Source of the DNA: CAYPNF01 sp964411985
GTDB taxonomy: Bacteria; Verrucomicrobiota; Verrucomicrobiia; Limisphaerales; J093
Assembly (NCBI GenBank): GCA_964411985.1
Contig: CAYPNF010000003.1
Location: forward strand, 62,001-126,000
Direction: 5' to 3'
Length of the DNA stretch: 64,000 nt
Positions 8,534-17,296 of the stretch are shown here, piece after piece (positions within the stretch are counted from its first letter, which is position 1; each line of letters begins with the position of its first letter). The notes below the pieces were generated by a model. It did not search any database. It had not been told where the DNA came from and was given only the letters and a program-made list of their open reading frames with translations. The translations under genes and the position numbers were made by a program.

Positions 8534-10579
8534 TCAGGGCTTAGCTCCCTCGATCGATTTCTCCAGGGCCGGGTTCTTGGGCTGGCCGTTCGCCAAAGCT
8601 TTTTGGTAGTGCCACCGGGCCAGTTCGGGAAAAGGAGGCCGCTGCGTGGCGTAGACCACCGCCAGGTTGTTGTGCGCCTCAGCGTAGCCAGGCATGAGCT
8701 GAACTGCCCGCCGAAATGCCGTCTCCGCAGAGGTCCGCTGTCCTTTTTGGCTCAGAGTGATCCCAAGATAGTTCTGGGTGATCGCGTTGTCTGGATCCAT
8801 CTGGGAGGCTTTGCTCAGCTGTTCCAAAGCATCGTCGTAGCGCGCCTGCTTGAACCGGAGCAGCCCGACCAGAGTCAGACTCTGCGCGTCATTGGAATCC
8901 AGTGCCAACGCGCGCTTGAGGGTCGCTTCCGCATCCTCCAACCGTCCCAACTCGAGTTGCGTCGCACCCAGATCCGAGAGGATGGCTACGTTCTTTTCGT
9001 CCACCTTGACTGCTTCCTGGTATTTCTTCTCCGCCTCCTCGAAGCGTCGTGCTCCAAAGGCCCGTTGGGCGTCCGCGATGAGTGGCAACGCCGCCGGCAC
9101 CACTTTCCGCGCCGTTTTCTTATCGACCTTTGCCTCAATTCGCCCATCGGATCGTGCCGTCTGTTTGAACATGGCCATTTCTTCTGGACTGTAAGGAACC
9201 TGCCGAGATTCGTAGACCTCAATCCGGGCGCGCAGGATCGACAGTTGCTCCGCCAACTGATCGCGCTGGGCTGGCCCCTTCTGGGCCCGATAGCCGTCCA
9301 ATTCCCGATCCAAGGCGTTCACTCGCTTGCGCAACTCGGCACGCTCTTCCTCCAAGCGTTTGATCTGGGCCTTTTCCACCCGTTTGCTCGTCTTGGGGGC
9401 CGCTGCTGCCGCTGCTGCATTGGTGCTGGAGGCACCGGACTTGGAAAGATCAGCAACCCGCGATTCCAGCGCGGCTTTCTCGGCTCGCAATTTCACAAGC
9501 TCCTCCGACTCTTTGCCAGCAGCCGGAGCTGGGGCACTTGTGCCGGCGGCCTGAGTCTTGAGGTCCCTCATCTGGACGGTCAGCTGCTCCACCTGCCGCC
9601 GCAGATCATCTCGCTCCTTTCGAAGCTGCGCAACCTGGGCCTCATCCACAGGAGTCGCCGCCACTTTCTCCCCCTTCTTGGCTGTCAACTCCGCCATCCG
9701 CTTCTCTAACGCCACCTTCTCGGAAGCCAAGACATCAGCGCGGGTTTTCTCGGCCGCCAATTCCTGGTCGCTCTTGCGCAATTTCGCTTGAAGCTCAGCG
9801 ATGCTGGCATCCGCCTGCGCTTTCACGCCATTGTCAGCCTTTGCCCGTTTCTCCTCTTCTTTACGCAATCGCGCCTCGTTCTTGTCATTGGCCTTCTTGA
9901 GCCGCGCCTCCAGATCCTGTCGCTCCGCAGTCAGGGTCTTCACCATCTGCGTCTGCCTGCCGAGCGAGTCCTGCGCTTCTTTCAGGGCCTTTCTCGCCTC
10001 TTCCACCGCGGCGGGATCGGTCATTCGCGAAAGCTTCTCTTGTTGTTGGGTGTTGCTGGTCTTAAGGAGATCGTTCTCTCGCTGCAATTCGCGCACTTTT
10101 TCCTCGGCCTTCTCCAACTGCCTGGGATCGATGGCAGCGGGCTGCACCGCCAGGGCCTCGCGGAGCTTAGCCTGCAGTAGGTCGCTTTGGGAGCGAAGGT
10201 TCTTGATCTCTTCCTGCAGCAAAGCGACCTGCTCGAGTCCCGGAGCCGCTGGCTCGGTCTTGGGCACCGCTGCGGTGGGAGAGACGCTGGGGGCGACTGC
10301 GGGGGCGGTGGCCAGAGGACCCAGTTTGTCGGTGATGTAGGCTTTCCGGTAGGTGACGATAGTCCGATTCCAGTGCGGATAGGCCACCTCCAGTTTCTGC
10401 AAGGCGTCACGGGCGTCGAGATACTTCTGGTTGGACTCCTTCACCTGGCCGTTTTGTCGCAGCAGATCAGCCTGCTGGATCAGGTTGTAGACCCTGATAA
10501 ACTGGTCGTCCGGACCCTCTGCATACAAAGGCGCGAAGGCACACCAGACGGCGATGCAAAGGAGCGCAAAGCGTTTCAT
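8534..10579 (-). CDS. Exported coiled-coil and TPR protein
   Basis: I chose the ATG at 10579 rather than a longer frame because it gives a clean signal peptide (MKRFALLCIAVWCAFAPLYA) at the start of a 681-residue protein. After an N-terminal helical region come about 300 residues of Glu/Lys/Arg-rich coiled coil, split by Ala-rich linkers, then four or five TPR repeats near the C-terminus (ILSDLGATQLELGRLEDAE, SLTLVGLLRFKQARYDDAL, TQNYLGITLSQKGQRTSAE, HNNLAVVYATQRP). This is the layout of a periplasmic scaffold or cell-division/envelope assembly factor; I cannot name a specific role. It is divergent from the HNH gene. Confidence 0.85.
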   Translation of the reverse strand: MKRFALLCIAVWCAFAPLYAEGPDDQFIRVYNLIQQADLLRQNGQVKESNQKYLDARDALQKLEVAYPHWNRTIVTYRKAYITDKLGPLATAPAVAPSVSPTAAVPKTEPAAPGLEQVALLQEEIKNLRSQSDLLQAKLREALAVQPAAIDPRQLEKAEEKVRELQRENDLLKTSNTQQQEKLSRMTDPAAVEEARKALKEAQDSLGRQTQMVKTLTAERQDLEARLKKANDKNEARLRKEEEKRAKADNGVKAQADASIAELQAKLRKSDQELAAEKTRADVLASEKVALEKRMAELTAKKGEKVAATPVDEAQVAQLRKERDDLRRQVEQLTVQMRDLKTQAAGTSAPAPAAGKESEELVKLRAEKAALESRVADLSKSGASSTNAAAAAAAPKTSKRVEKAQIKRLEEERAELRKRVNALDRELDGYRAQKGPAQRDQLAEQLSILRARIEVYESRQVPYSPEEMAMFKQTARSDGRIEAKVDKKTARKVVPAALPLIADAQRAFGARRFEEAEKKYQEAVKVDEKNVAILSDLGATQLELGRLEDAEATLKRALALDSNDAQSLTLVGLLRFKQARYDDALEQLSKASQMDPDNAITQNYLGITLSQKGQRTSAETAFRRAVQLMPGYAEAHNNLAVVYATQRPPFPELARWHYQKALANGQPKNPALEKSIEGAKP

Positions 10580-10633
10580 GCGTTGGATACTAGCGGCTGC
10601 CAGTCGGATTTGGCAATGGGATAGCCGCATCGA

Positions 10634-10663
10634 TTGACAGCATTTTTCGACCTGTGGTAAGCT
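10634..10663 (+). promoter_or_regulatory. Candidate sigma-70-type promoter for the HNH gene
   Basis: A perfect -35 hexamer TTGACA (10634-10639) is followed after 18 bp by TAAGCT (10658-10663), 21 bp before the ATG at 10685. It lies in the divergent space between the TPR and HNH genes. Confidence 0.55.
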
Positions 10664-10684
10664 CGCTCCCGTTACTAGCAGAGT

Positions 10685-11305
10685 ATGAGCTCCTTTCTCA
10701 AAGAACAAGTGCTCGTACTGAACCGGCTATGGCAGGCGGTCAACGTCTGCTCCGTTCGGAGGGCCCTTTCATTGCTTTTTGAGGGGCACGCCCAGGTCGT
10801 CGCGAGCGCCGCTGATGGTTCCTTCCAAACCTTTGGTTTTAGCGAGTGGCGCGACTTTTCCCAGCGCCAGCCCCATCCGGAGTCGATTCACACCGTCTCT
10901 TTTCGCCTCCGCGTCCCCCGAGTGATCCTGCTCCTTGTTTTCGATCGGATGCCGAAGAACGAGGTCAAGTTCACGCGCCACAACATTTTCGAGCGGGACA
11001 AGAACACCTGTCAGTACTGTGGGGTGGTCTTCGACCGGAAAGACCTGAATCTCGACCATGTCCTGCCGCGGGATCGTGGTGGCCCCACGAATTGGGAGAA
11101 CATCGTCTGCTCCTGTATTCCTTGTAACACGAAAAAGGCTAACCGCACCCCCCAGGAAGCCGGGCTGCATCTCATTCGAAAACCGAAGCGCCCACGCTGG
11201 CGCCCCTTTGTGCAGGTCAACGTCAGTCTGGCCTGTCACGACAGTTGGAAACACTTCCTCGATGTGGCCTATTGGAACGTCGAGCTTGGCGAAGAGCCTG
11301 GATAA
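10685..11305 (+). CDS. HNH endonuclease family protein
   Basis: 206 aa. The C-terminal half holds a complete zinc-supported HNH module: CQYCG, then LDHVLPRDRGGPTNWEN (the catalytic DH and GG/N), then CIPCNTKK as the second Cys pair. The N-terminal half (VLNRLWQAVNVCSVRRALSLLF) is the conserved partner region of a widespread bacterial HNH subgroup whose targets are unknown. No phage, restriction methylase or intron genes are next to it, so a housekeeping or repair role is as likely as a mobile origin. A promoter-like sequence lies just upstream. Confidence 0.9.
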   Translation: MSSFLKEQVLVLNRLWQAVNVCSVRRALSLLFEGHAQVVASAADGSFQTFGFSEWRDFSQRQPHPESIHTVSFRLRVPRVILLLVFDRMPKNEVKFTRHNIFERDKNTCQYCGVVFDRKDLNLDHVLPRDRGGPTNWENIVCSCIPCNTKKANRTPQEAGLHLIRKPKRPRWRPFVQVNVSLACHDSWKHFLDVAYWNVELGEEPG

Positions 11306-11362
11306 GATGCCCCTCAGAGGAAGTTGCAGCCCGGGGGCCAATAGACGGCACCAGAGCGATGC

Positions 11363-11734
11363 TCAGCCTCGTCCCTCGGCCGTCTTCGCAGCCTCGATCA
11401 AGTCCCAGAACTTGGGATTCTCCTGCAAGGCCTGGTCCTCCGCCAGAGGTAAGTTGGACCGAAACTGGAAATCTTTCAGAGTATTCTTCCCGAGAATTCG
11501 GTGCACCACCACGCCGAGCTCGTGCCGCTCGAAGTAGACCCTGTAGTCTCCCAGGCGAAACCGATGCAGGGTCTTGCCTGCACGGTTCAATTTCCCAAAC
11601 CGCTCCAAGTCACTGCTCATCACTTCCAGTGGAAGACCGCGAAAATCACCGAGAATCTGCAATTGCAGCTCTTTGGGCATCTTGGCCAACTCAACCGCGC
11701 TGGTTGGATTGAAGATGATTTGGAATTGCCTCAT
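11363..11734 (-). CDS. RelE/ParE-superfamily toxin-like protein, no antitoxin seen
   Basis: 123 aa. The first 85 residues have the RelE/ParE pattern: IIFNPTSAVELAKMPKE at the N-terminus, then KLNRAGKTLHRFRLGDYRVYF and VVHRILGKNTLKDF, the basic strands that carry the active residues in RelE-type mRNA interferases. The C-terminal 30 residues are extra. Toxins of this type normally overlap or adjoin a small antitoxin gene. Here the upstream neighbour is tRNA-Glu and the downstream one the convergent HNH gene, with no small partner ORF I can support. It may be a solitary or decayed toxin. Confidence 0.7.
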   Translation of the reverse strand: MRQFQIIFNPTSAVELAKMPKELQLQILGDFRGLPLEVMSSDLERFGKLNRAGKTLHRFRLGDYRVYFERHELGVVVHRILGKNTLKDFQFRSNLPLAEDQALQENPKFWDLIEAAKTAEGRG

Positions 11735-11768
11735 CGAAAACGGACTCCTGGCGAGTCAAACAAACGGT

Positions 11769-11843
11769 TGGTAGCGCGTACGGGAATCGCACCCGTCTTT
11801 CAGCCTTGAGAGGGCCGTGTCCTAACTGATAGACGAACGCGCC
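11769..11843 (-). tRNA. tRNA-Glu (anticodon CTC)
   Basis: Read on the minus strand, a full cloverleaf of 75 nt with encoded CCA. The acceptor stem GGCGCGT pairs with ACGCGCT (one G-U pair at the first position). There is a D-arm with GTCT/AGGAC and an anticodon loop CTCTCAA, giving anticodon CTC. The T-arm is normal, with GTGCGATTC in place of the common GGTTCGAATC, and the discriminator is A. The orphan RelE-like gene starts 34 bp downstream. Confidence 0.95.
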
Positions 11844-11920
11844 ACAAATTGTGCGACAGGTACTTATTACAGCCGGAGAGCACTGTCAACTTCGAAACGA
11901 AACTTCTCCGCTGAGTCGCT

Positions 11921-11955
11921 AAAGAAAACAAGCCGCCCGGCGAACCGAGCGGCTT
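11921..11955 (-). terminator. Intrinsic terminator of the PEP-CTERM gene
   Basis: On the minus strand, AAGCCGC (11949-11955) pairs with GCGGCTT (11930-11936), followed by a T-rich run (TGTTTTCTTT). It lies 20 bp after the stop codon at 11976. Confidence 0.8.
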
Positions 11956-11975
11956 GCGTGAATAAGTCAAACCGA

Positions 11976-12521
11976 TTACTTGCGGCGGAAGAGCAGCAAC
12001 GCGCCAGCGGCGAGAGCGCCGAGAGCGATCGTCGTGGGCTCGGGGATCGGACCACCGCCACCGGAGAGCTGGAAGCCCGTCAGACCTTTGAGGTCAGCCG
12101 GAACTGTCGGGGGCTCTGCAGTGGGATTACCGAGGGCAACTCCGAACTCCGTAGACTTACCCGAGGCTGCACCTTTGGCGAATGCTGCTTCATAGGTCGT
12201 GCCACCAGCGGCAGCCCATGCGCGCACTTGGAGGATAGCAGTTGCGCCACCCGCGATACCAGGAACTTCCACTTTGCCACCGGAGAAATATCCGTTGATC
12301 TTGAAGGGAACTGCGGTACCTACAGCGGAAAGGCTCCCAGCAGTGGTCCCAGCATACAGCTGAGCCAAGTAGTCTGCACCTGCCAACTTAGTTCCATCGA
12401 CGTTCAATACTGGAGCATCAATCCCAGCGGCCGTAACTTTGTTAGCAAAGTTGACGGTACCCTGAGCCAATGCACCAACCGTAGCTACGATACATGCTGC
12501 AACAAGCAGTAGACGTTTCAT
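11976..12521 (-). CDS. PEP-CTERM sorting domain protein
   Basis: 181 aa. N-terminal signal peptide (residues 1-19, cleavage near GALA-QG), then a secreted domain starting QGTVNFAN as in many verrucomicrobial PEP-CTERM proteins. The classic tripartite anchor ends the protein: IPEPTTIAL, a hydrophobic helix GALAAGALLLF, and basic RRK. Exosortase (XrtA-type) is expected to cut at the PEP motif and anchor or release the protein; none is encoded here. The PrsK/PrsR pair at the start of the window regulates such genes in other bacteria. The upstream repeat-protein gene ends 60 bp before it, so co-transcription is possible. Confidence 0.92.
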   Translation of the reverse strand: MKRLLLVAACIVATVGALAQGTVNFANKVTAAGIDAPVLNVDGTKLAGADYLAQLYAGTTAGSLSAVGTAVPFKINGYFSGGKVEVPGIAGGATAILQVRAWAAAGGTTYEAAFAKGAASGKSTEFGVALGNPTAEPPTVPADLKGLTGFQLSGGGGPIPEPTTIALGALAAGALLLFRRK

Positions 12522-12581
12522 ATTCTATTTCGTTTGGTTCGTTTTTTGCTGGTTTGGTTAATTTCCCAACACTTGTTTTTA

Positions 12582-13217
12582 CTATTGATTCACGCTGAAA
12601 GTGCGCGTCCAGTCAGCTGCGGCCACTTTGCGGGACCAGAAGCCTTCGCCAACACCGATGGTGGGTTCACCTGGATCCCAACCGCCCAGATCCGGGTCAA
12701 AGGAGGCGATGGCATAACCTGCCGGACTGCTGTACTTGTAGACCATATCGCCAGCGGCGGCAGGGTACTTCAGATCGGTTTGCAGTTTGCCAGCTTGGGG
12801 CACCTGAGATGCCTTCAAGGAGAAACCAGCAGGCGTGGGATTCGAGAGAGTCCCCTGCATGACTTCACCGACGAAGGTGATCTTCGTGGCGGCCGGGAGA
12901 CGAATCCAGAAACCTTCACCGGGCTTGACTTCTTTACCAGTCGGATCCCAACCACCGAGGTCCGGATCATAGCTGATAATCTCATAACCAGCTGCACCGT
13001 ACTTGTAAATGATCGTACCAGCAGGCACTGCCGTGAACAGCTTCTCAACCGTGTTGTTGCCCGCGCCAGCGTCCAGCGGATTGGCGATGATGCTGAATCC
13101 AGACGGCAGATCCAACGTGACATAACCAACGGCGTTGACTGAATAAACCTGCGCAAAGGCGCTGGATGCTCCAGCAACACCAATCGCAGCCGCGAGAAGT
13201 AATGTATTTGTTCTCAT
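12582..13217 (-). CDS. Secreted two-repeat protein of a verrucomicrobial family
   Basis: A longer frame to 13316 exists, but the ATG at 13217 gives a good signal peptide (MRTNTLLLAAAIGVAGASSAFA) in a 211-residue protein. The mature part starts VYSVNAVGYVTLDLPSGFS and holds two copies of a roughly 75-residue unit. Each contains a Y-K-Y stretch (IIYKYGAAGYEIISYDPDL, MVYKYSSPAGYAIASFDPDL), then GGWDP and GEGFW. This unit is common in secreted verrucomicrobial proteins of unknown role. It precedes the PEP-CTERM gene on the same strand. No catalytic motif is visible. Confidence 0.8.
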   Translation of the reverse strand: MRTNTLLLAAAIGVAGASSAFAQVYSVNAVGYVTLDLPSGFSIIANPLDAGAGNNTVEKLFTAVPAGTIIYKYGAAGYEIISYDPDLGGWDPTGKEVKPGEGFWIRLPAATKITFVGEVMQGTLSNPTPAGFSLKASQVPQAGKLQTDLKYPAAAGDMVYKYSSPAGYAIASFDPDLGGWDPGEPTIGVGEGFWSRKVAAADWTRTFSVNQ

Positions 13218-13402
13218 TGTTTGTTTTTGTTTTATACTTTCCGTGTGTGACCTGAATTTCTCAGAATACAACCCCGGTGTCAAACTTTTTTTGAACATTT
13301 TCCAGGCCTCCCTCATCAGCCTCTTGGCAGCCTGCCCCCCTCTGCTGCAGGAATTTGCTCTTTGCTCGGCACTTCGCCGTAAGCGGACCCCGGTTCGGGC
13401 AG

Positions 13403-14482
13403 TCAGAATGGCACTCGATCGTCTTCAAGGCATTGATCCACAACGATTTTCAAAGCACCCGACTGCGGATTCGCCGCCAAATTGACTGCAATCGCGGTCT
13501 GATCCAGCGGAAACCGGTGTGTCACCAACCTACGGACATCCAGGACCCGCGAGAAAACGGTCTTCGCAACTTCCTTTTGGAGAGTTACATCTGACGAATA
13601 ACTCCCAATAAGGTCTTTTTCCTCCATACAGATCGCCCCCAGGTCCACTTTGCCCCAGTCTCTGCGTAGAGTGTGAGCAAAAAGCAACACTTGCCCTCCT
13701 CCCCGAACCCAGGTCTGTCCCGCCGTAGCCAACCCATTGACGGGTACAGCCAGGATCATCGCGTCAAGTTTCTGCCCTCGGGTCCATCGTTCAAGTCGAT
13801 CGGCAAATCCTTCCTGGTCGCCCGGCAGCGCCATTGTGGCACCAAACGTCTTGGCAAGCTTCAGGCGCTCAGGAAGCAGGTCCGTCGCCAGAACGCTCAT
13901 CCCCCTGGCGGACAGCAGTCGAGTGAACATGAGGCCAATGGGCCCCTGGCCCGCCACCATCACTTTGTCGCCCCGAAGCAGGTTCAGGCGGTGAATGGCT
14001 TTGAGGACGGTATTGACTGGCTCGAGAAACGCGCCTTCGATGAGTGAGTTCCTGGCGGGTATCTTCACGATTCCCGGAAAAACAAAGGGCATCACCCTGA
14101 CATACTCGGCATAGCCCCCGCCGGCGGGAGTGAAGCCAGCGGTAATCCCCGTCTTTTGGTAGGTGGCACATTGAGCATACACCTGGTGTCGGCAGGCGTG
14201 GCAGTCCATGCAAGGAACGTGATGGTGCAGCGCCACCCGGTCGCCCACTTCGAAGCCACGCACTAACGCCCCCTTCTTGGCAATGATCCCCGCGGACTCA
14301 TGGCCAAAAACGCGGGGGGGCTCAACCGTCCCGTGCTTGATCTTCTTGATGTCTGTAGGACAAACCCCACAGGCACCGATCCGCACCAACAGCTCCTGAG
14401 GACCCATCCGCGGCACCGGAATGGACTCCACCACCAGGTTGTCCACCCCTCGGTAGACGACCGCTTTCATCTTTTTCGGCAT
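13403..14482 (-). CDS. Zinc-dependent medium-chain alcohol dehydrogenase
   Basis: MDR-family NAD(P)-dependent dehydrogenase, closest to sorbitol/threonine dehydrogenase types. I start it at 14482 (MPKKMKAVVYRG); the longer frame to 14620 adds 46 residues with no family match, and 14470 is also possible. Catalytic zinc ligands lie in GACGVCPTD and GHESAG. The structural zinc lobe has its four Cys in CMDCHACRHQVYAQC. The Rossmann motif GQGPIGLM follows. About 359 aa, normal. Substrate cannot be told. Confidence 0.92.
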   Translation of the reverse strand: MPKKMKAVVYRGVDNLVVESIPVPRMGPQELLVRIGACGVCPTDIKKIKHGTVEPPRVFGHESAGIIAKKGALVRGFEVGDRVALHHHVPCMDCHACRHQVYAQCATYQKTGITAGFTPAGGGYAEYVRVMPFVFPGIVKIPARNSLIEGAFLEPVNTVLKAIHRLNLLRGDKVMVAGQGPIGLMFTRLLSARGMSVLATDLLPERLKLAKTFGATMALPGDQEGFADRLERWTRGQKLDAMILAVPVNGLATAGQTWVRGGGQVLLFAHTLRRDWGKVDLGAICMEEKDLIGSYSSDVTLQKEVAKTVFSRVLDVRRLVTHRFPLDQTAIAVNLAANPQSGALKIVVDQCLEDDRVPF

Positions 14483-14593
14483 CGATGTTATCACCGCCAA
14501 GACCGATACCGCAAAATGTTGGCGAACGGAAGCCTGGAGATGTGGCGATAAAAATAAAGTGCATTTTAGATATAGGCTACATATATTAACCAC

Positions 14594-15838
14594 ATGTTTG
14601 ATCGATGGTATGCCAGTCAAATGCAGGCCCGATTAGGCCGCCCCTACGTTCACCTCTTGTTCGGGGCGCGGCAGACGGGAAAATCTACGCTACTCAACGG
14701 TCTGATTCCGGAGGAGGCGCTCCGCTTCAATCTGGCCGATCCTCAGGAGCGCTCCCGACATTTGGGGCATCCAGGGGAGTTCGCTCAAGCCTGTCGCAGC
14801 TTGCCGGCGAACAAGAAGGGGCAGTTCGTCTTTGTGGACGAAGCCCAATCCGTACCTTCCATCTTCGATGCGGTGCAGGTGCTCTACGACGCGGACAAAA
14901 CGCGCTGGCGTTTTGTGCTGTGCGGGAGTTCGGCGCGCAAGCTGCGGTTGACCGGCGCGAATCTCCTGCCTGGCCGCAGCTTGGTGCATCATCTCTATCC
15001 GCTGACGCTCGCTGAGCACCCTGCGAAGGAAGGGAAGATCTCGCACCCAACTTCACCTTTGCCGTTCCCGTGGATCGAAGGCGAAGCGGTGAAACATCCG
15101 TTCCCTGAGTGGGATTTGCTGACGAGGTTGGCGTATGGCTCACTGCCCGGCATCGTGACGGCGGACTCGCAGGACCGGCCCGGGCTATTGAAGGCCTATG
15201 CGTTCGTGCATCTGGAGGAGGAGATCCGCCGCGAGGCTTTGGCGAAGGATTGGGGTGCGTTTGTACGCTTCCTGCAACTGGCGGCGGCCGAGTCGGGGCA
15301 GATGCTCAACTACGCGAACATCTCCCAGGAGACCGGCATCTCGCAGCCGACGGTAAAGAGCCACTATCAATTGCTGGAGGACATGTTCGTGGGCATCCGC
15401 GTGCCGGCTTACTCGAAGAGCTCGCGCAAGAACCTGCTCTCGACCCCGAAGTTCTTGTTCTTCGACCTGGGGGTGCGCCACGCGGCGGCTGGGTTGAATC
15501 CGTCCGTGGAAACGGTGAAGGCGAATCCCGGCCCCGTGTTTGAGCAGTGGGTGGGCATCGAATTGTGGCAGCGCCTGCAATATCTGAGGGAGGGGAAGCT
15601 GTATCACCAGCGCAGCCGTGACGGTGCGGAAGTGGACTTCATCGTGGAACGGGGCGGCAAGCTGACGCCGATCGAAGTGAAGTGGACAGAGAACCCCACG
15701 TTGAACGATGCGCGCCATCTGTTGGCGTTCTTGCGAGAGAAGAAGGAAGACGCGCAGCACGGCTATGTGATCTGCCGCTGCCCGCGCCCCCTCCAATTGC
15801 ACGACCGCATCACGGCACTGCCGTGGTTCTGCTTGTGA
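14594..15838 (+). CDS. AAA+ ATPase of the DUF4143 family
   Basis: 414 aa. Walker A GARQTGKS and Walker B FVFVDEAQ lie in the N-terminal ATPase domain, and an arginine-rich sensor region (CGSSARKLR) follows. The C-terminal half is DUF4143, with a winged-helix-like stretch (NISQETGISQPTVKSHYQLL) and a nuclease-fold-like end (GAEVDFIVERGGKLTPIEVK) that keeps the D-ExK spacing. These proteins are common, often horizontally exchanged, and of unknown role. The 45 bp before the ATG is strongly AT-rich compared with its surroundings (ATATAGGCTACATATAT), suggesting its own promoter or operator. Confidence 0.9.
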   Translation: MFDRWYASQMQARLGRPYVHLLFGARQTGKSTLLNGLIPEEALRFNLADPQERSRHLGHPGEFAQACRSLPANKKGQFVFVDEAQSVPSIFDAVQVLYDADKTRWRFVLCGSSARKLRLTGANLLPGRSLVHHLYPLTLAEHPAKEGKISHPTSPLPFPWIEGEAVKHPFPEWDLLTRLAYGSLPGIVTADSQDRPGLLKAYAFVHLEEEIRREALAKDWGAFVRFLQLAAAESGQMLNYANISQETGISQPTVKSHYQLLEDMFVGIRVPAYSKSSRKNLLSTPKFLFFDLGVRHAAAGLNPSVETVKANPGPVFEQWVGIELWQRLQYLREGKLYHQRSRDGAEVDFIVERGGKLTPIEVKWTENPTLNDARHLLAFLREKKEDAQHGYVICRCPRPLQLHDRITALPWFCL

Positions 15839-15893
15839 GCGCCTGACCGGACCGCGCTCCGTTGCCGCGGACTTGTGAGTAGACAGTTGCAGT

Positions 15894-16634
15894 CTATTTG
15901 CTGGGCCGGGATAAAACCTTGCGACGCAGGGAGGCGGGGAGGAATTCCAGGAACTCCAACTCGGGCTCGGCGGAATAGACAACCTGAGCTCCACGCCAGC
16001 AAAAGCGCAGGCTGGCGGCGTGCAGGGCATGGTTGCGCAGGATCAAAGACCGCCTTTGCGCCTCAGTCAATCTTCCCGATACCAAGTCGAGATAGTACTG
16101 CTCGTCGTCCCCATAGAGTTTATCTCCGACAATCGGATGACCGATGTGGTTTAAGTGGATGCGTATTTGGTGTTTACGTCCCGTCTGAGGGGAAACCCGA
16201 AGGAGGGAGAAGGTCCGGCCATCGCGGTCAAAACTCCCGAGAGTAGAATAACGGGTGCAGGCGGAGGCTCCGTCGGGACGGACGCAATCCTTGATCGCCA
16301 CTGGGCTGGCCAAATCCTTGCCTAGGGGTGCTTCCACGACCCCTTCCGAAGGTTCCGGAACGTTATGAACGATGGCCAAGTATTGCTTCTCCACCTGCCG
16401 GCTTTCCCAAATCTGGCGGAGTTCGCGGGCGGCAGTGGGGGTTTTAGCGATCATGACAATTCCGCTGGTTTCGCGATCCAAACGGTTCACCATCTGAGGG
16501 TGCGCCTGAGCCCCAAGGTGGAGCCGGACCCGCCCGATCAAGCTGGAGGTCAGATCGGTCTTGGTGGGATGGCACACCAAGTCGGCGGGTTTGTTTACCA
16601 CCAGCAACTCATCGTTCTCATGGAGAATCATCAC
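15894..16634 (-). CDS. RluA-family pseudouridine synthase
   Basis: Converts specific uridines in rRNA or tRNA to pseudouridine. The catalytic motif VNRLDRETSGIVM is present (Asp in RLDRETSG). The N-terminal LLVVNKPADLVCHP and the C-terminal RKHQIRIHLNHIGHPIVGDKLYG are also family signatures. 246 aa, with no N-terminal S4 domain, so it is closer to RluA/RluC-lite forms than RluD. Its start is 44 bp from the start of the divergent membrane protein gene. The target site is not predictable. Confidence 0.92.
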   Translation of the reverse strand: MMILHENDELLVVNKPADLVCHPTKTDLTSSLIGRVRLHLGAQAHPQMVNRLDRETSGIVMIAKTPTAARELRQIWESRQVEKQYLAIVHNVPEPSEGVVEAPLGKDLASPVAIKDCVRPDGASACTRYSTLGSFDRDGRTFSLLRVSPQTGRKHQIRIHLNHIGHPIVGDKLYGDDEQYYLDLVSGRLTEAQRRSLILRNHALHAASLRFCWRGAQVVYSAEPELEFLEFLPASLRRKVLSRPSK

Positions 16635-16678
16635 CTGTGCTTGTCAAGGTCGGGGCTTTGGTTATCATGGGAGGAGCG

Positions 16679-17296
16679 ATGAAAGCAAAGAGTAACTTGG
16701 TTCTGCCGGTGGCGTTGGCGGTCGTATTTGCCCTGACCCGGTGGCCAGGTCTGCTGCCGCCCAATTTCAGCGCGGCGTACGCGCTTGCCTTTTGCGCGGG
16801 CGCGTTCTTTCCGTTGGGACAGAAATGGTGGCTACCGATGGGGACGATGCTGGTCACGGACCTGGCTCTGAACCTTTATTACAAAGGGCCGTTGCTGGCG
16901 CCGGAGATGCTGCCAAACTACGTGGCCTTTGCCCTCTTGATCCTTCTGGGAGGCCGTTTTCACCGCAAAAGCTCCATGCTGGGTTTGCTGGGCGGAGGCA
17001 TCCTTGGCGCCATCCTCTTCTACTTTCTCACCAATACCGCTTCCTGGCTGCTGGATCCGGCCTACCCTAAGACGCTGGAGGGGTGGATTCAGGCGATGAG
17101 CACGGGGCGGAGCGGATTCCCCCACACTTGGGAGTTCTTTCGGAATACCCTGATCAGTGGCGGCCTCTTCACCGGTCTGTTTGCGGGGGCCATGAAACTG
17201 TCCGAATCGGAGGAAACGGCCGAAGAAGAGGAGAAGGAACCGGCGAAGGAGACCGAGGGCTCCGGAGAAGCCGAGCCAGAGAAAGCCGAGGTCTGA
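16679..17296 (+). CDS. Multipass membrane protein (DUF6580-like)
   Basis: I chose the ATG at 16679 because GGGAGGAG lies 5 bp before it; a TTG at 16637 would extend the frame by 14 residues. The 205-residue protein has about five hydrophobic segments with the pattern LALVFALTRWPGLLPPNFS and AFCAGAFFPLGQKWW, resembling small putative transporter or ECF-like membrane proteins of the DUF6580 group. It ends in a highly charged tail of about 40 Glu/Lys/Ala residues. The phosphodiesterase frame overlaps its stop. Confidence 0.75.
   Translation: MKAKSNLVLPVALAVVFALTRWPGLLPPNFSAAYALAFCAGAFFPLGQKWWLPMGTMLVTDLALNLYYKGPLLAPEMLPNYVAFALLILLGGRFHRKSSMLGLLGGGILGAILFYFLTNTASWLLDPAYPKTLEGWIQAMSTGRSGFPHTWEFFRNTLISGGLFTGLFAGAMKLSESEETAEEEEKEPAKETEGSGEAEPEKAEV

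Noticed and set aside
12522..13300. Sigma-54 promoter for the PEP-CTERM and secreted repeat genes
   Set aside because: I looked for TGGCAC-N5-TTGC on the minus strand here and upstream of 49784 and found none. A TTGACA at 13278-13283 lacks a convincing -10 partner.
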